Origin: Idiomarina piscisalsi
GTDB lineage: Bacteria; Pseudomonadota; Gammaproteobacteria; Enterobacterales; Alteromonadaceae
Length of the DNA: 64,000 nucleotides
Assembly: GCF_002211765.1 (NCBI RefSeq)
Contig: NZ_CP022133.1
Coordinates: forward strand, 1,860,001-1,924,000
Reading direction: 5' to 3'
How positions within the stretch are numbered: position 1 is the stretch's first letter; every line of letters starts with the position of its first letter. The notes beneath the pieces are model-generated. The model was not told the DNA's origin. It made no database searches and saw nothing but the letters and a program-made list of their open reading frames with translations. Shown here piece after piece: positions 52,976-60,832 of this stretch. Position numbers and translations under genes: made by a program.

Positions 52976-53698
52976 ATGAAAGCGTTGCATGGCTTATTTA
53001 TTTTTCTCGGCTTTTTGTCGGTGATTCTGTTGGCAGTATCTGGGCCTTTGTATAAAAGTGGCACTGCCGACTTAGGCACCGCATTCTTAATGCTGCGTTG
53101 GGCGCTTTATATCGGTGCCGCTGCATTCGTTCTGAATATTATTTGGTATTTGATTCGCCGCCCTCAAGGTCTGGTGGCGGGATTGAGCGGTTTAGCCATT
53201 GTTGCCGGGGGTATTTCAGTTTACATGCCGTTTAGCCAATATTTGAAGGCTCAAAATGTGCCAGCTATTCACGACATTACTACTGACACACAAAACCCGC
53301 CTGAGTTTGTTGCTATTGCTCCATTACGTGAGGATGCGCCTAACCCGGTAGAGTATGCCGGCGAAGAGACGGCAAAACAGCAACTGAAAGCTTATCCAGA
53401 ATTAACGACTTATGAAGCCTTGGTGTCACCTGCAGAGTTGTTCGAAGCCGCCTTGGAAGCCTCTAAAAGCATGGGTTGGGAGATGGTTGAAAGCTCAGAG
53501 GTAGACGGTCGAATAGAAGCTACCGCTACAACCACTTGGTTTGGCTTTAAAGACGACGTAGTGATACGCGTACGACCCACTGCAGACGGCAGTGAACTGG
53601 ATATTCGCAGTAAGTCTCGCGTTGGTCGTAGTGACGTCGGTAAAAACGCCGAACGTATCCGGGAGTTTATGAGTGAGCTAGAAGCTCAATTGAAATAG
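52976..53698 (+). CDS. DUF1499 membrane protein
   Basis: This 240-residue protein has three hydrophobic helices in residues 1-90. A DUF1499 region runs from about residue 145, including LFEAALEASKSMGWEMV and the C-terminal DIRSKSRVGRSDVGKNAERIREFM. That final SRVG.SD.G.N..RIR segment is characteristic. The function is unknown. AGAGG is at the right distance before the ATG. Confidence 0.88.
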   Translation: MKALHGLFIFLGFLSVILLAVSGPLYKSGTADLGTAFLMLRWALYIGAAAFVLNIIWYLIRRPQGLVAGLSGLAIVAGGISVYMPFSQYLKAQNVPAIHDITTDTQNPPEFVAIAPLREDAPNPVEYAGEETAKQQLKAYPELTTYEALVSPAELFEAALEASKSMGWEMVESSEVDGRIEATATTTWFGFKDDVVIRVRPTADGSELDIRSKSRVGRSDVGKNAERIREFMSELEAQLK

Positions 53699-53723
53699 CG
53701 CCTTAAGCGTTAAGGCGCCTTTC
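53698..53723. terminator. Bidirectional hairpin between DUF1499 and FlgO-like genes
   Basis: GCGCCTTAA (53698-53706) pairs with TTAAGGCGC (53710-53718). The + side is followed by a short T-rich stretch. It covers the stop codon of the convergent FlgO-like gene and serves both convergent units. Confidence 0.65.
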
Positions 53724-54294
53724 TAATCACCGGCTTGCCATGGTCTTCACTTAATTGCTGAACCACGTGAGCCGGTATAAATACCTGAGCCACGCTAGCG
53801 ACATCTTTGGTGTTGATATCGACCAGACGAGCGTTTGCCATGATACCATCACGATAATGCGAGAGAGTTCCTACCATAACGTGGGTTATTGGCATTATTT
53901 CATCAAGCTCCATGTAGTCGCGCGTTAACGCAAAATCACCGTTCGGTGTTACACGAATAAAGTCCGTTGTTTTAAAGTCTAATACACTCAGCTCTCGGCG
54001 GTGTAACTCCTGGACTAACTGCTCAGACAACACCTGACTGAGAGCAGAGCTCTCATTGTACTGACCCGTTACACCGACAAGGTTGGTAATGCCCACTTTA
54101 ACACCACTCAGGCGAATACTTGCGTTATTAACCAATTGTTCTGCCAGCTGAGCGCTGTATTTTGCACTGTAAGGCTGTGAATAGACTTCCCGCGGTTTCT
54201 CTTTTGCTACCTGCTGCTTTGCAGGTAATACGGTACAGGCTGACATTAGACTTAACACAGCAGCCGATACAACTATTCTAGTTAGTGCATTCAT
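53710..54294 (-). CDS. FlgO-family outer-membrane protein 1
   Basis: This 194-residue protein has a lipoprotein-type signal (SAAVLSLMSACTVLPAK, Cys about residue 20). The mature part resembles the FlgO domain: YSAQLAEQLVNNASIRL, then VLSEQLVQELHRRELSVLDFKTTDFI and MPITHVMVGTLSHYRDGIMANARLVDI. Vibrio FlgO is an outer-membrane protein needed for full motility, encoded next to flgP. Here the gene is about 13 kb from flgP and downstream of a paralogue, with a sigma-28 promoter upstream of the pair. Confidence 0.8.
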   Translation of the reverse strand: MNALTRIVVSAAVLSLMSACTVLPAKQQVAKEKPREVYSQPYSAKYSAQLAEQLVNNASIRLSGVKVGITNLVGVTGQYNESSALSQVLSEQLVQELHRRELSVLDFKTTDFIRVTPNGDFALTRDYMELDEIMPITHVMVGTLSHYRDGIMANARLVDINTKDVASVAQVFIPAHVVQQLSEDHGKPVIRKAP

Positions 54295-54317
54295 AATAAC
54301 TCCCCTACCCCTGCGTT

Positions 54318-54878
54318 TTAATGGCGCTGTAGTCGACCATCAACCATTTCTGTTTGCTTATTCGGCCAATACAAGTGTTTCGGCACGTATCGATTGGCCG
54401 CGGCCAGTACTTCCTGACTACGACGATCAATAATACGCAAGTTCACAACCGCACCATCATCCTTACGTGACAGAGTGCCAACTAATACCCAGTCAAGCTT
54501 TGGCTGAGCTTCCAGCTCGTCGACATTGCGCGTCATGTTGGTTGACCCCTCAGCTGTCAGTGTCACATAGTCCTGTGCTCTAAACTCGACCACGTCTAGG
54601 TTACGTTCTTTGAGATGTGCGTAGAGACTTTCACTGAGTTGATGACTGAGCTTGTGCATAGAATCGCCTTGTGATGGAAGCTCTAACGTTTCAGCCAACA
54701 CCCAACGCGTCACCCCTATATTTGAATAACCGTAATGCTGATTAGCCTGTTGTAACTGATTGGCGAGCTGAGCAGCCAAGTCGTCGCTAATTTTCTCGTG
54801 AGGATTAATAACGTGCGCTATTACAGAGCTACTGAAAAGCACGGTCATTACTGCCAAAAGAATAGAGCGAAGAAACAT
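54318..54878 (-). CDS. FlgO-family protein 2
   Basis: This 186-residue protein has a Sec signal (MFLRSILLAVMTVLFSSSVIA) with no lipobox. The mature part has the same pattern as the downstream gene: LAAQLANQLQQANQHYG, LSESLYAHLKERNLDVVEFRAQDYV and WVLVGTLSRKDDGAVVNLRIIDRRSQEVLAAA. It is thus a non-lipidated paralogue. The downstream gene starts 23 bp after its stop. The two may form a pair in the outer-membrane flagellar ring (inference). Confidence 0.8.
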   Translation of the reverse strand: MFLRSILLAVMTVLFSSSVIAHVINPHEKISDDLAAQLANQLQQANQHYGYSNIGVTRWVLAETLELPSQGDSMHKLSHQLSESLYAHLKERNLDVVEFRAQDYVTLTAEGSTNMTRNVDELEAQPKLDWVLVGTLSRKDDGAVVNLRIIDRRSQEVLAAANRYVPKHLYWPNKQTEMVDGRLQRH

Positions 54879-54911
54879 AAACGCACCTGGATTTAAAACG
54901 TCGATGCTTTT

Positions 54912-54938
54912 GTATCGGCAGGTGTTTGGGAAGGTTTA
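54912..54938 (-). promoter_or_regulatory. Sigma-28 promoter of the FlgO-like pair
   Basis: On the minus strand TAAA (54935-54938), 15 bp, then GCCGATAC (54912-54919). Both boxes and the spacing are the same as at flgKL and flagellin copy B. The start codon is 33 bp downstream of the -10 box. This ties the pair to the flagellar late regulon. Confidence 0.82.
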
Positions 54939-54948
54939 GGGTAAATAA

Positions 54949-54973
54949 AAAGCCCTCCTATAAGGAGGGCTTT
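54949..54973 (-). terminator. Terminator after the Glu/Gln-rich TonB receptor
   Basis: AAAGCCCTCCT (54949-54959) pairs with AGGAGGGCTTT (54963-54973) around a 3-base loop. The minus-strand side is followed by T-rich sequence. It closes the receptor transcript 48 bp after the stop and just upstream of the sigma-28 promoter. Confidence 0.9.
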
Positions 54974-55020
54974 GAATCGCTTATTTAAATGAACTTAAGT
55001 TCCAGGGTAAGTCCATTTAA

Positions 55021-57843
55021 TTAAAAGCGGTGAGTAAGCTCTAATGAGTAGCTAGCTCCACGCGATGCTCCCGGATATGCGAACACATTATAGAACGGCC
55101 AAGAAGTTTCCGTTTCATCATATGGAGGGCGCTTATCAGTAATGTTTACGCCAGAAAATGTGATTTGAGTATCATCTGTGATCTGGTATTGCGCTGATAA
55201 GTTAAAGCGAACCCAAGGATGAAGGCGAGCAACGTTTTCGTACTGTTCGCTATCTGGATCTGAGAATTCGGCCGGTTGAATATTGCGAGGTACAGAGCCT
55301 GTTCTCAACGCTGTTAAGTAGATTGAAAAATCCTGATAACCATACCCAACAACAGCTGTCAAGTTTGTTCTAGGATCTCCAAAGCTAGCTAAGTTGCGAT
55401 AATCGATATAATCGTCTTCTGGAACAGACTGATACTTATATTCTAAAGTATTTGTATATTCCACTCGACCTGTGAAATCACCGAACTCAGTCGACGTACG
55501 GTAATTCAACGTAGCATCAATACCAGAGATTTTCTGTTTAGATGCGTTTGTTGGTGTGATGTTTACAGAGTTAATTTCACCAGCATTAGGTTCGCCAGGA
55601 GCTGCACGGTTAATTTTACTGTAAACATTTTGGCAGAATGCACTGTCAGAATCTCGACCGTCCAGACCAAAGTTACAATCATACTCGTCAGCGATCAATC
55701 CAGTGATACTCTCATCGGTTACAATGTTTTCAAGTTCAATTTCATAGTAATCAAGAGAGAAATTCAAGCCATCGATGACTTCGTAAACCAAACCTAAACC
55801 GATATTGGTTCCTTCCTCTTCTTCAAGAGAGGTTGAGCCCGCTCGTAAACCATTAATATTTGTCGTGTCACAATTAGCAGGGCTTGGGATGAAATCATCT
55901 GCGTTGCCACCGCCAGCAACGAAGTCATTGCGGCAGGTTGTGTAATCACGAACGTTAGTAAAGAATCCACTAGAATCTGCAAATACATAGTGCATATCTG
56001 GCGCACGGAAACTCTTACCATACGTAGCTCGAACGAGTAGCTCCTCAAATGGTCGGTATTCTAAACCAGCCATCGGAGAAATTCGCCCACCGACATCAGT
56101 CGTATCATCATCGTAGCGGTCATAGCGAGCAGCCAAGGTACCAGTAAGAGTCTCAGCTAAAGGAATAGAAGTTTCTATACCAAGAGCCCAGCGATCACGA
56201 TCACCACCACCTTCAGTACCAGTCAAGCCATACCAGCTAACGTCAGATGTACTTAACGTACGCTCATCTTGAAGTAAGTCATAGCCTTGTTTGTTATATT
56301 CAGCAACAGCTGCGAACTGTACCATTCCTGCCGGCATTTCAAATAAATCGCCAGAAATAGAACTGAACAAAGTTCTAGAGTATGAATCAGCATTAATCAC
56401 TTGAGTACCTAACAAGTCATTTGCTATTTCATCAGTAATTGGATCATATAAGCCAATTGAACCTAAACCAGACGGCAAGCCAAATGCTAAAGACCCAGTA
56501 CCTAAGAAGTATTCGTTCACTTTCTCATTTTTTAACCAAGAACGTTTACTCGTAAAATCTGCAGTACTGTGACTATATGATACTTCCCACTCATAAAGGT
56601 TGGGAAGCGTTCCTCTAGCACCAGCAGTAACGTTCATATTCTTTTCATCAAAACGAGATGACTTAGGACCTAACTCATCAAACGAGAATAAACGTTGGTA
56701 AAGCTGGTAATCTAAACTAGGTGCCCCTAAAGAAGCCAAGTTGCCGGTATTGTCCGCGTTAGGAGTCACTACATAATCTGATACGAAATGCCTAAAACCT
56801 CTATTTTCAGCCTCTTGGTCCGCAATTAATGCGTCCACAAATAACTCTACATCCCGGTTCAGTTCATAAGCCCCGCTAACAAAGCCAGAAATTTTTGTTC
56901 GGCCATTTTGGATAGAATAGTCACCTGTAGTGTCTGTACCACAGTAGTACCCTGAACCAGGTCGGAACGTGCGCTCATAACCACTTCCTGAAGCTTCACA
57001 GGTGCCTTCACCTGGATCTATATACGCAGAGGAGAAGGCATCAAGTTTTAGGATCCCTCTAGCCAAAACAGCATCTTCGCCTTCAGGACCATCATCGTAA
57101 GAATCTAGCCATTCTCTATCTGTCGCGTAAATGGGATCAATTTTTTGATACTCAAGGCCGTACGTAAAAGAGTAATTTTTCTCTGTCACACCAGAAGTTA
57201 TCTGAACTCGATACTCGTCACCACCACCATCTTTTGTAGTACCACCAAGAACAGAGACCGTTGTATCATCTACATCATTTTTCAAAATGATATTAATAAC
57301 ACCGGCAACCGCATCAGACCCATAGATTGCAGACGCCCCATTGGTTAAAACCTCTATACGCTCAATAGCAGCAACAGGAATTGACGACAAGTTAACGAAG
57401 TTACTCTGGCCGTTGTAAGGGGTTGGGTTTTCCGACAAACGACGACCATTTAAAAGAATCAGCGCTTGGCCAGGCGCTAGGCCTCGTAAGCTAATAGTTT
57501 GAGCATTAGGTGTAAAGCCACCTTGAGAGCCAAACTCATCACCTTGAATGGTGCCAGTGTTTTGACTTAAGTTTTTTAAGGCATCGAATGCTGTAGTAAA
57601 ACCTCGATTTTTTATATCTTCAGCACCAATAACTACTACTGGTGCTGCGCCCTCAACATCAGTTCGTTTAATTCGCGAACCAGTCACCGCTATACGTTCA
57701 ACTTCTTCCTCTGCAGCTTCTTGTTCTTGCTGCTCTTGTTGCTGTTGCTCTTCCTGCTGGAAGGCATATGCGTGATTACTCACAACCGCTGCTGACGTCA
57801 GCATCGCTAGCATCATCGCTTTATAAACTTTTGACTTTTCCAT
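55021..57843 (-). CDS. Large TonB-dependent receptor (Glu/Gln-rich N terminus)
   Basis: This 940-residue receptor has a signal peptide to about residue 27. A low-complexity segment of Gln and Glu follows (about residues 28-50), then the TonB-box region IAVTGSRIKRTDVEG, plug (about 60-190) with ISLRGLAPGQALILLNGRR and GASAIYGSDAVAGVINI, and a barrel ending in LELTHRF. The plug type is that of Alteromonadales receptors for peptides or oligosaccharides. It is divergent from an S9 peptidase gene, with a 231-bp shared upstream region, and similar to the receptor at 60833. Confidence 0.9.
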   Translation of the reverse strand: MEKSKVYKAMMLAMLTSAAVVSNHAYAFQQEEQQQQEQQEQEAAEEEVERIAVTGSRIKRTDVEGAAPVVVIGAEDIKNRGFTTAFDALKNLSQNTGTIQGDEFGSQGGFTPNAQTISLRGLAPGQALILLNGRRLSENPTPYNGQSNFVNLSSIPVAAIERIEVLTNGASAIYGSDAVAGVINIILKNDVDDTTVSVLGGTTKDGGGDEYRVQITSGVTEKNYSFTYGLEYQKIDPIYATDREWLDSYDDGPEGEDAVLARGILKLDAFSSAYIDPGEGTCEASGSGYERTFRPGSGYYCGTDTTGDYSIQNGRTKISGFVSGAYELNRDVELFVDALIADQEAENRGFRHFVSDYVVTPNADNTGNLASLGAPSLDYQLYQRLFSFDELGPKSSRFDEKNMNVTAGARGTLPNLYEWEVSYSHSTADFTSKRSWLKNEKVNEYFLGTGSLAFGLPSGLGSIGLYDPITDEIANDLLGTQVINADSYSRTLFSSISGDLFEMPAGMVQFAAVAEYNKQGYDLLQDERTLSTSDVSWYGLTGTEGGGDRDRWALGIETSIPLAETLTGTLAARYDRYDDDTTDVGGRISPMAGLEYRPFEELLVRATYGKSFRAPDMHYVFADSSGFFTNVRDYTTCRNDFVAGGGNADDFIPSPANCDTTNINGLRAGSTSLEEEEGTNIGLGLVYEVIDGLNFSLDYYEIELENIVTDESITGLIADEYDCNFGLDGRDSDSAFCQNVYSKINRAAPGEPNAGEINSVNITPTNASKQKISGIDATLNYRTSTEFGDFTGRVEYTNTLEYKYQSVPEDDYIDYRNLASFGDPRTNLTAVVGYGYQDFSIYLTALRTGSVPRNIQPAEFSDPDSEQYENVARLHPWVRFNLSAQYQITDDTQITFSGVNITDKRPPYDETETSWPFYNVFAYPGASRGASYSLELTHRF

Positions 57844-58074
57844 GAAAGCTCCCTGAAAAAATTATTATTTTTATCCCTTCTGAAGAACTTGGTTAATTTT
57901 TAAATGCAAATAGTTGTATAACCACTCAAAAGGGTTAAAAAATTTAACATGTAACATTTATTTTAACAACATTTATGATTAAAATAGTCATTACCTTTTT
58001 CGGCTACAAAAATACCCAATAAAATCAGTTATTTAGAAATTCAGCTTTTAACACAATTATAAAGTAGGTTAACA

Positions 58075-60000
58075 ATGATAAAGCCAATAAAAATTTGTAT
58101 AACGCTTATAGCGTTTTCTTTATTGAGTCCGCTAACTTTTGCAGACCAAAGTCAAGTTCCTTTGTCCGCATTCGCAGCTAACCCCAGTTTCAGTCAAATG
58201 AAAGTTTCGCCCAATGGAGATTTTTATGCAGCCACGTTCCCGATTGAGGACCAAGTTCGTTTAGCTATTTTAAAGTCAGATACCTTTGAGTTAGTTCACC
58301 AATACTACTTCGGAGAGGAAGATAAGATAGCTCAATTTTGGTGGGCGAATAATGACCGTCTCCTTATGCGCACTACCCAGAAGTCAGGGCAATATGCGCA
58401 GTCTTTTCTAGACCCTAGGCTTTACGCAGCCGATATAGGTGGCAAAGTTGAGATGATCTTTAAAGAATACGCGAACCTATCCATTGCAAGCATGCTCCGG
58501 GAAGACAAAGATCATATATTAATTCGCTCTAATCATGAAAAGAAGCAGTTTCAGAACATATATAAACTGAATGTTTACACTGGTCGAATGCAAACTATCG
58601 CCAAAAGTCCTTTTAAATATTCGAACATTATTCTGGATAACAACGATGAGCCAAGAGTTGCTTTAGAGCAAGACGAAGATACAGGCGAAACTCGTGTTTG
58701 GCTAAAAGAAGATGATGACTGGACAATGCTAGATAGCTTTCCGCCTTTTAAAGGAAAGTCTTACAAAGGAAGTATTAGACCAATAAGTATCGCAGAGGAT
58801 AATAACACTCTTTACTTATTATCTGACGAGGAGACATCAACACTATCTTTATACGAGTATGATTTAACGACGAAGAAAAAAACTTTAGTTTACGAAAACC
58901 CCACTGTCGATGTTTCACCAGTTTACGAAAAAATGCCAGGTTGGGGTACAGAGCGTCTTGTAGCCGTCACCTACGATGATGGCAAGCGTCGCAGAGAGTA
59001 TATCGATGCAACCGGAAAGGCAGCTATAGAGTTCCAACAACTATCAGCCGCTTTTAACGGCGAATACCCATCTATAACTAGTCAAACGAAAGACGCTGGT
59101 ATAGCAGTAATTAAAGCTTCATCAGATAAAAATCCAGGCACATTCTATGAATTTAATAGAGAAACGAATGAATTAAAGTTTCTAGCTAAAGTTCGACCAG
59201 AAATAGACCCAAGTAAAATGGCAAGCGTTGAATCTATCGAATTTGAAGCTAGAGACGGCCTTAAAATTCATGGATATCTTACAATTCCTTCAGGTAAAGA
59301 AGCAAAAGACTTACCACTGGTTGTTTACGTGCACGGGGGACCACACGGACCCAGAGATTATTGGACCTTTGACCCTTATGCCCAAGCTATCGCAAGCCGA
59401 GGTTATGCCCTACTTCAAATTAACTACCGGGGCTCTGGGGGCTACGGTAAAGAATTTGAGCAAATGGGCTTCGGGAAATGGGGTCAAGAAATGCAAGATG
59501 ATCTAACCGATGGAACAAGATGGGCTATTAACCAAGGCATTGCTGACGCTGATCGAATTTGCATATTTGGCGGTAGTTACGGTGGTTACGCGTCACTTAT
59601 GGGGGTAGTAAAAGAGCCTGACCTTTATCAATGCGCCGTTGGCTATGTTGGAGTTTACGACCTGCTACTTATGAAGGACACCGGTAATGTCGCGGAAAGA
59701 CTTGATTGGGGGCTCGACTACCTAAACGAAGCATTGGGCGAGAGCGAAGAAAAGCTAAAGGCGATATCACCTCACTACCATGTTGATAAGATAAAGGCTG
59801 ACGTATTTATCGTGCACGGTGGCCGTGATGAGCAAGCCCATTATGATAATGCGCTTAATATTCGCGAGCAGTTTAAAAAACATAACAAACCACTGAAGTG
59901 GATGTGGAAAGAAACTGAAGGACATGGTTTTGCAGATCCGGAAAATCGCTTGGATTTAATGGAAGCTATGGTTGAGTTTTTTGATAAAAGCCTGAAATAG
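58075..60000 (+). CDS. S9 family prolyl-oligopeptidase-type serine peptidase, exported
   Basis: This 641-residue protein has a signal peptide (ending SPLTFA). A beta-propeller-like domain runs over about residues 25-390, and an alpha/beta-hydrolase domain lies from about 395. The triad is visible as Ser501 in GGSYGGYAS, Asp585 in GGRDEQ and His617 in EGHGF. The oxyanion region HGGPHGPRDY is also present. It probably trims oligopeptides in the periplasm. Flanking TonB receptors suggest a peptide-scavenging locus (inference). Confidence 0.92.
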   Translation: MIKPIKICITLIAFSLLSPLTFADQSQVPLSAFAANPSFSQMKVSPNGDFYAATFPIEDQVRLAILKSDTFELVHQYYFGEEDKIAQFWWANNDRLLMRTTQKSGQYAQSFLDPRLYAADIGGKVEMIFKEYANLSIASMLREDKDHILIRSNHEKKQFQNIYKLNVYTGRMQTIAKSPFKYSNIILDNNDEPRVALEQDEDTGETRVWLKEDDDWTMLDSFPPFKGKSYKGSIRPISIAEDNNTLYLLSDEETSTLSLYEYDLTTKKKTLVYENPTVDVSPVYEKMPGWGTERLVAVTYDDGKRRREYIDATGKAAIEFQQLSAAFNGEYPSITSQTKDAGIAVIKASSDKNPGTFYEFNRETNELKFLAKVRPEIDPSKMASVESIEFEARDGLKIHGYLTIPSGKEAKDLPLVVYVHGGPHGPRDYWTFDPYAQAIASRGYALLQINYRGSGGYGKEFEQMGFGKWGQEMQDDLTDGTRWAINQGIADADRICIFGGSYGGYASLMGVVKEPDLYQCAVGYVGVYDLLLMKDTGNVAERLDWGLDYLNEALGESEEKLKAISPHYHVDKIKADVFIVHGGRDEQAHYDNALNIREQFKKHNKPLKWMWKETEGHGFADPENRLDLMEAMVEFFDKSLK

Positions 60001-60073
60001 CCTTCAGTATATAAGTGAACTTTCACTGTAAACTGCTAGTTAAAAAACAAGCCAGTTGAAGGCATATTAAAGT

Positions 60074-60117
60074 GCCCCCCAGTAATTGGATCTTCCAATT
60101 ACTGGGGGGCTTTTTAT
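60074..60117 (+). terminator. Strong terminator-like hairpin downstream of the S9 peptidase
   Basis: A perfect 17-bp stem runs from 60074-60090 to 60094-60110, starting GCCCCCCAGTAATTGG, with a 3-base loop, then TTTTTATT. It terminates the peptidase transcript about 75 bp past its stop. The stem is unusually long for an intrinsic terminator. Confidence 0.85.
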
Positions 60118-60309
60118 TGGTAGAACGAAAGTTACAAGCGCTAAGGCTTAACCATTGAAGTAATTTATCACCTCTTGGTATAAGATTCATTCGCACGTTA
60201 GGGCTGTTCATCAGATAGGGCAGCAAACCCACAGCACTTCGGTGTGACAACGATTCAGAATATTTTTCGACGAAGTTAACAAGTTGGACAAAGAAGCCTA
60301 AAATAAGTT

Positions 60310-60420
60310 TGCTTTATATCGAGCCCGTTAAGCTAGCTCACAATGCCTACATCGAACGATTTAATCAAACAGCTCATCGCGAGTAGCTTGAATTAAAGAT
60401 TCTCGAAAACGTTGAACGGA
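60310..60420 (+). pseudogene. IS3-family transposase (orfB) C-terminal relic
   Basis: In the frame through 60324 the translation reads YIEPVKLAHNAYIERFNQTA then HRE, a stop, and LELKILENVE. This matches the end of the DDE integrase domain in IS3-family OrfB (…PGKPTQNAYIERFNRT.RRE.L…). It carries an internal stop and has no upstream part, so it is a dead fragment. It is probably left over from an old insertion and rearrangement. Confidence 0.7.
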
Positions 60421-60424
60421 AACA

Positions 60425-60523
60425 TCAAACCGTCTTGAAGACGGCAGCAACAGAATAACCTTTACCAATAATTTGGCGGACAGCTTCACCCTTAAATTCT
60501 GGACTGTATCGTTGGCTGTTCAT
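60425..60523 (-). pseudogene. IS3-family OrfA N-terminal relic
   Basis: The minus-strand ATG at 60523 has GGAGGG upstream and gives 32 residues, MNSQRYSPEFKGEAVRQIIG at the start, before a stop. This matches the N terminus of IS3-family OrfA (helix-turn-helix). It lies head to tail against the OrfB relic on the other strand, so the two do not come from a single intact copy. Confidence 0.7.
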
Positions 60524-60784
60524 AAACTTCCCTCCTATGCTCAAATAATAGCCAGAAATTGTCTATGATTCTCGGCCCACTCCATCTATGGCTATAAGGT
60601 GCCTATCAAATCAGTGGCGCTCCATACAGCTATAGCCGGCCCCTCCGAAATATTTCACGCAAGCAACTGACTAATTCGACGAGTAACCGCAGCTAAAGCG
60701 TGGGACTACATCTCACCTTCAAGTCATTCTATCCCCCTATACAGAAACGGTGAAGGCGCTACGCACTTGTCCTTTCGCGCACAA
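60524..60784. other. Intergenic remainder with no recognised gene
   Basis: With 60001-60309, this makes up the rest of the 830-bp interval between the peptidase and the next receptor. No convincing gene is seen. A short forward frame ends with AWDYISPSSHSIPLYRNGEG before a stop at about 60800, which looks like decayed coding sequence but is not recognised. The stretch at 60120-60300 likewise shows no motif. Confidence 0.4.
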
Positions 60785-60810
60785 AAAAGCCTGGCTTAAG
60801 CCAGGCTTTT
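60785..60810. terminator. Palindromic bidirectional terminator
   Basis: A 26-bp perfect palindrome whose left arm is AAAAGCCTGGCTT. A-runs precede it and T-runs follow it, so it can act on either strand. It closes the TonB receptor transcript that ends at 60833. Confidence 0.88.
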
Positions 60811-60832
60811 TGTTTCTATACACGGTTCACTT

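Noticed and set aside
60023-60250. A 75-codon minus-strand reading frame downstream of the S9 peptidase
   Set aside because: It runs through the terminator hairpin, has no clear ribosome-binding site, and shows no recognisable family.
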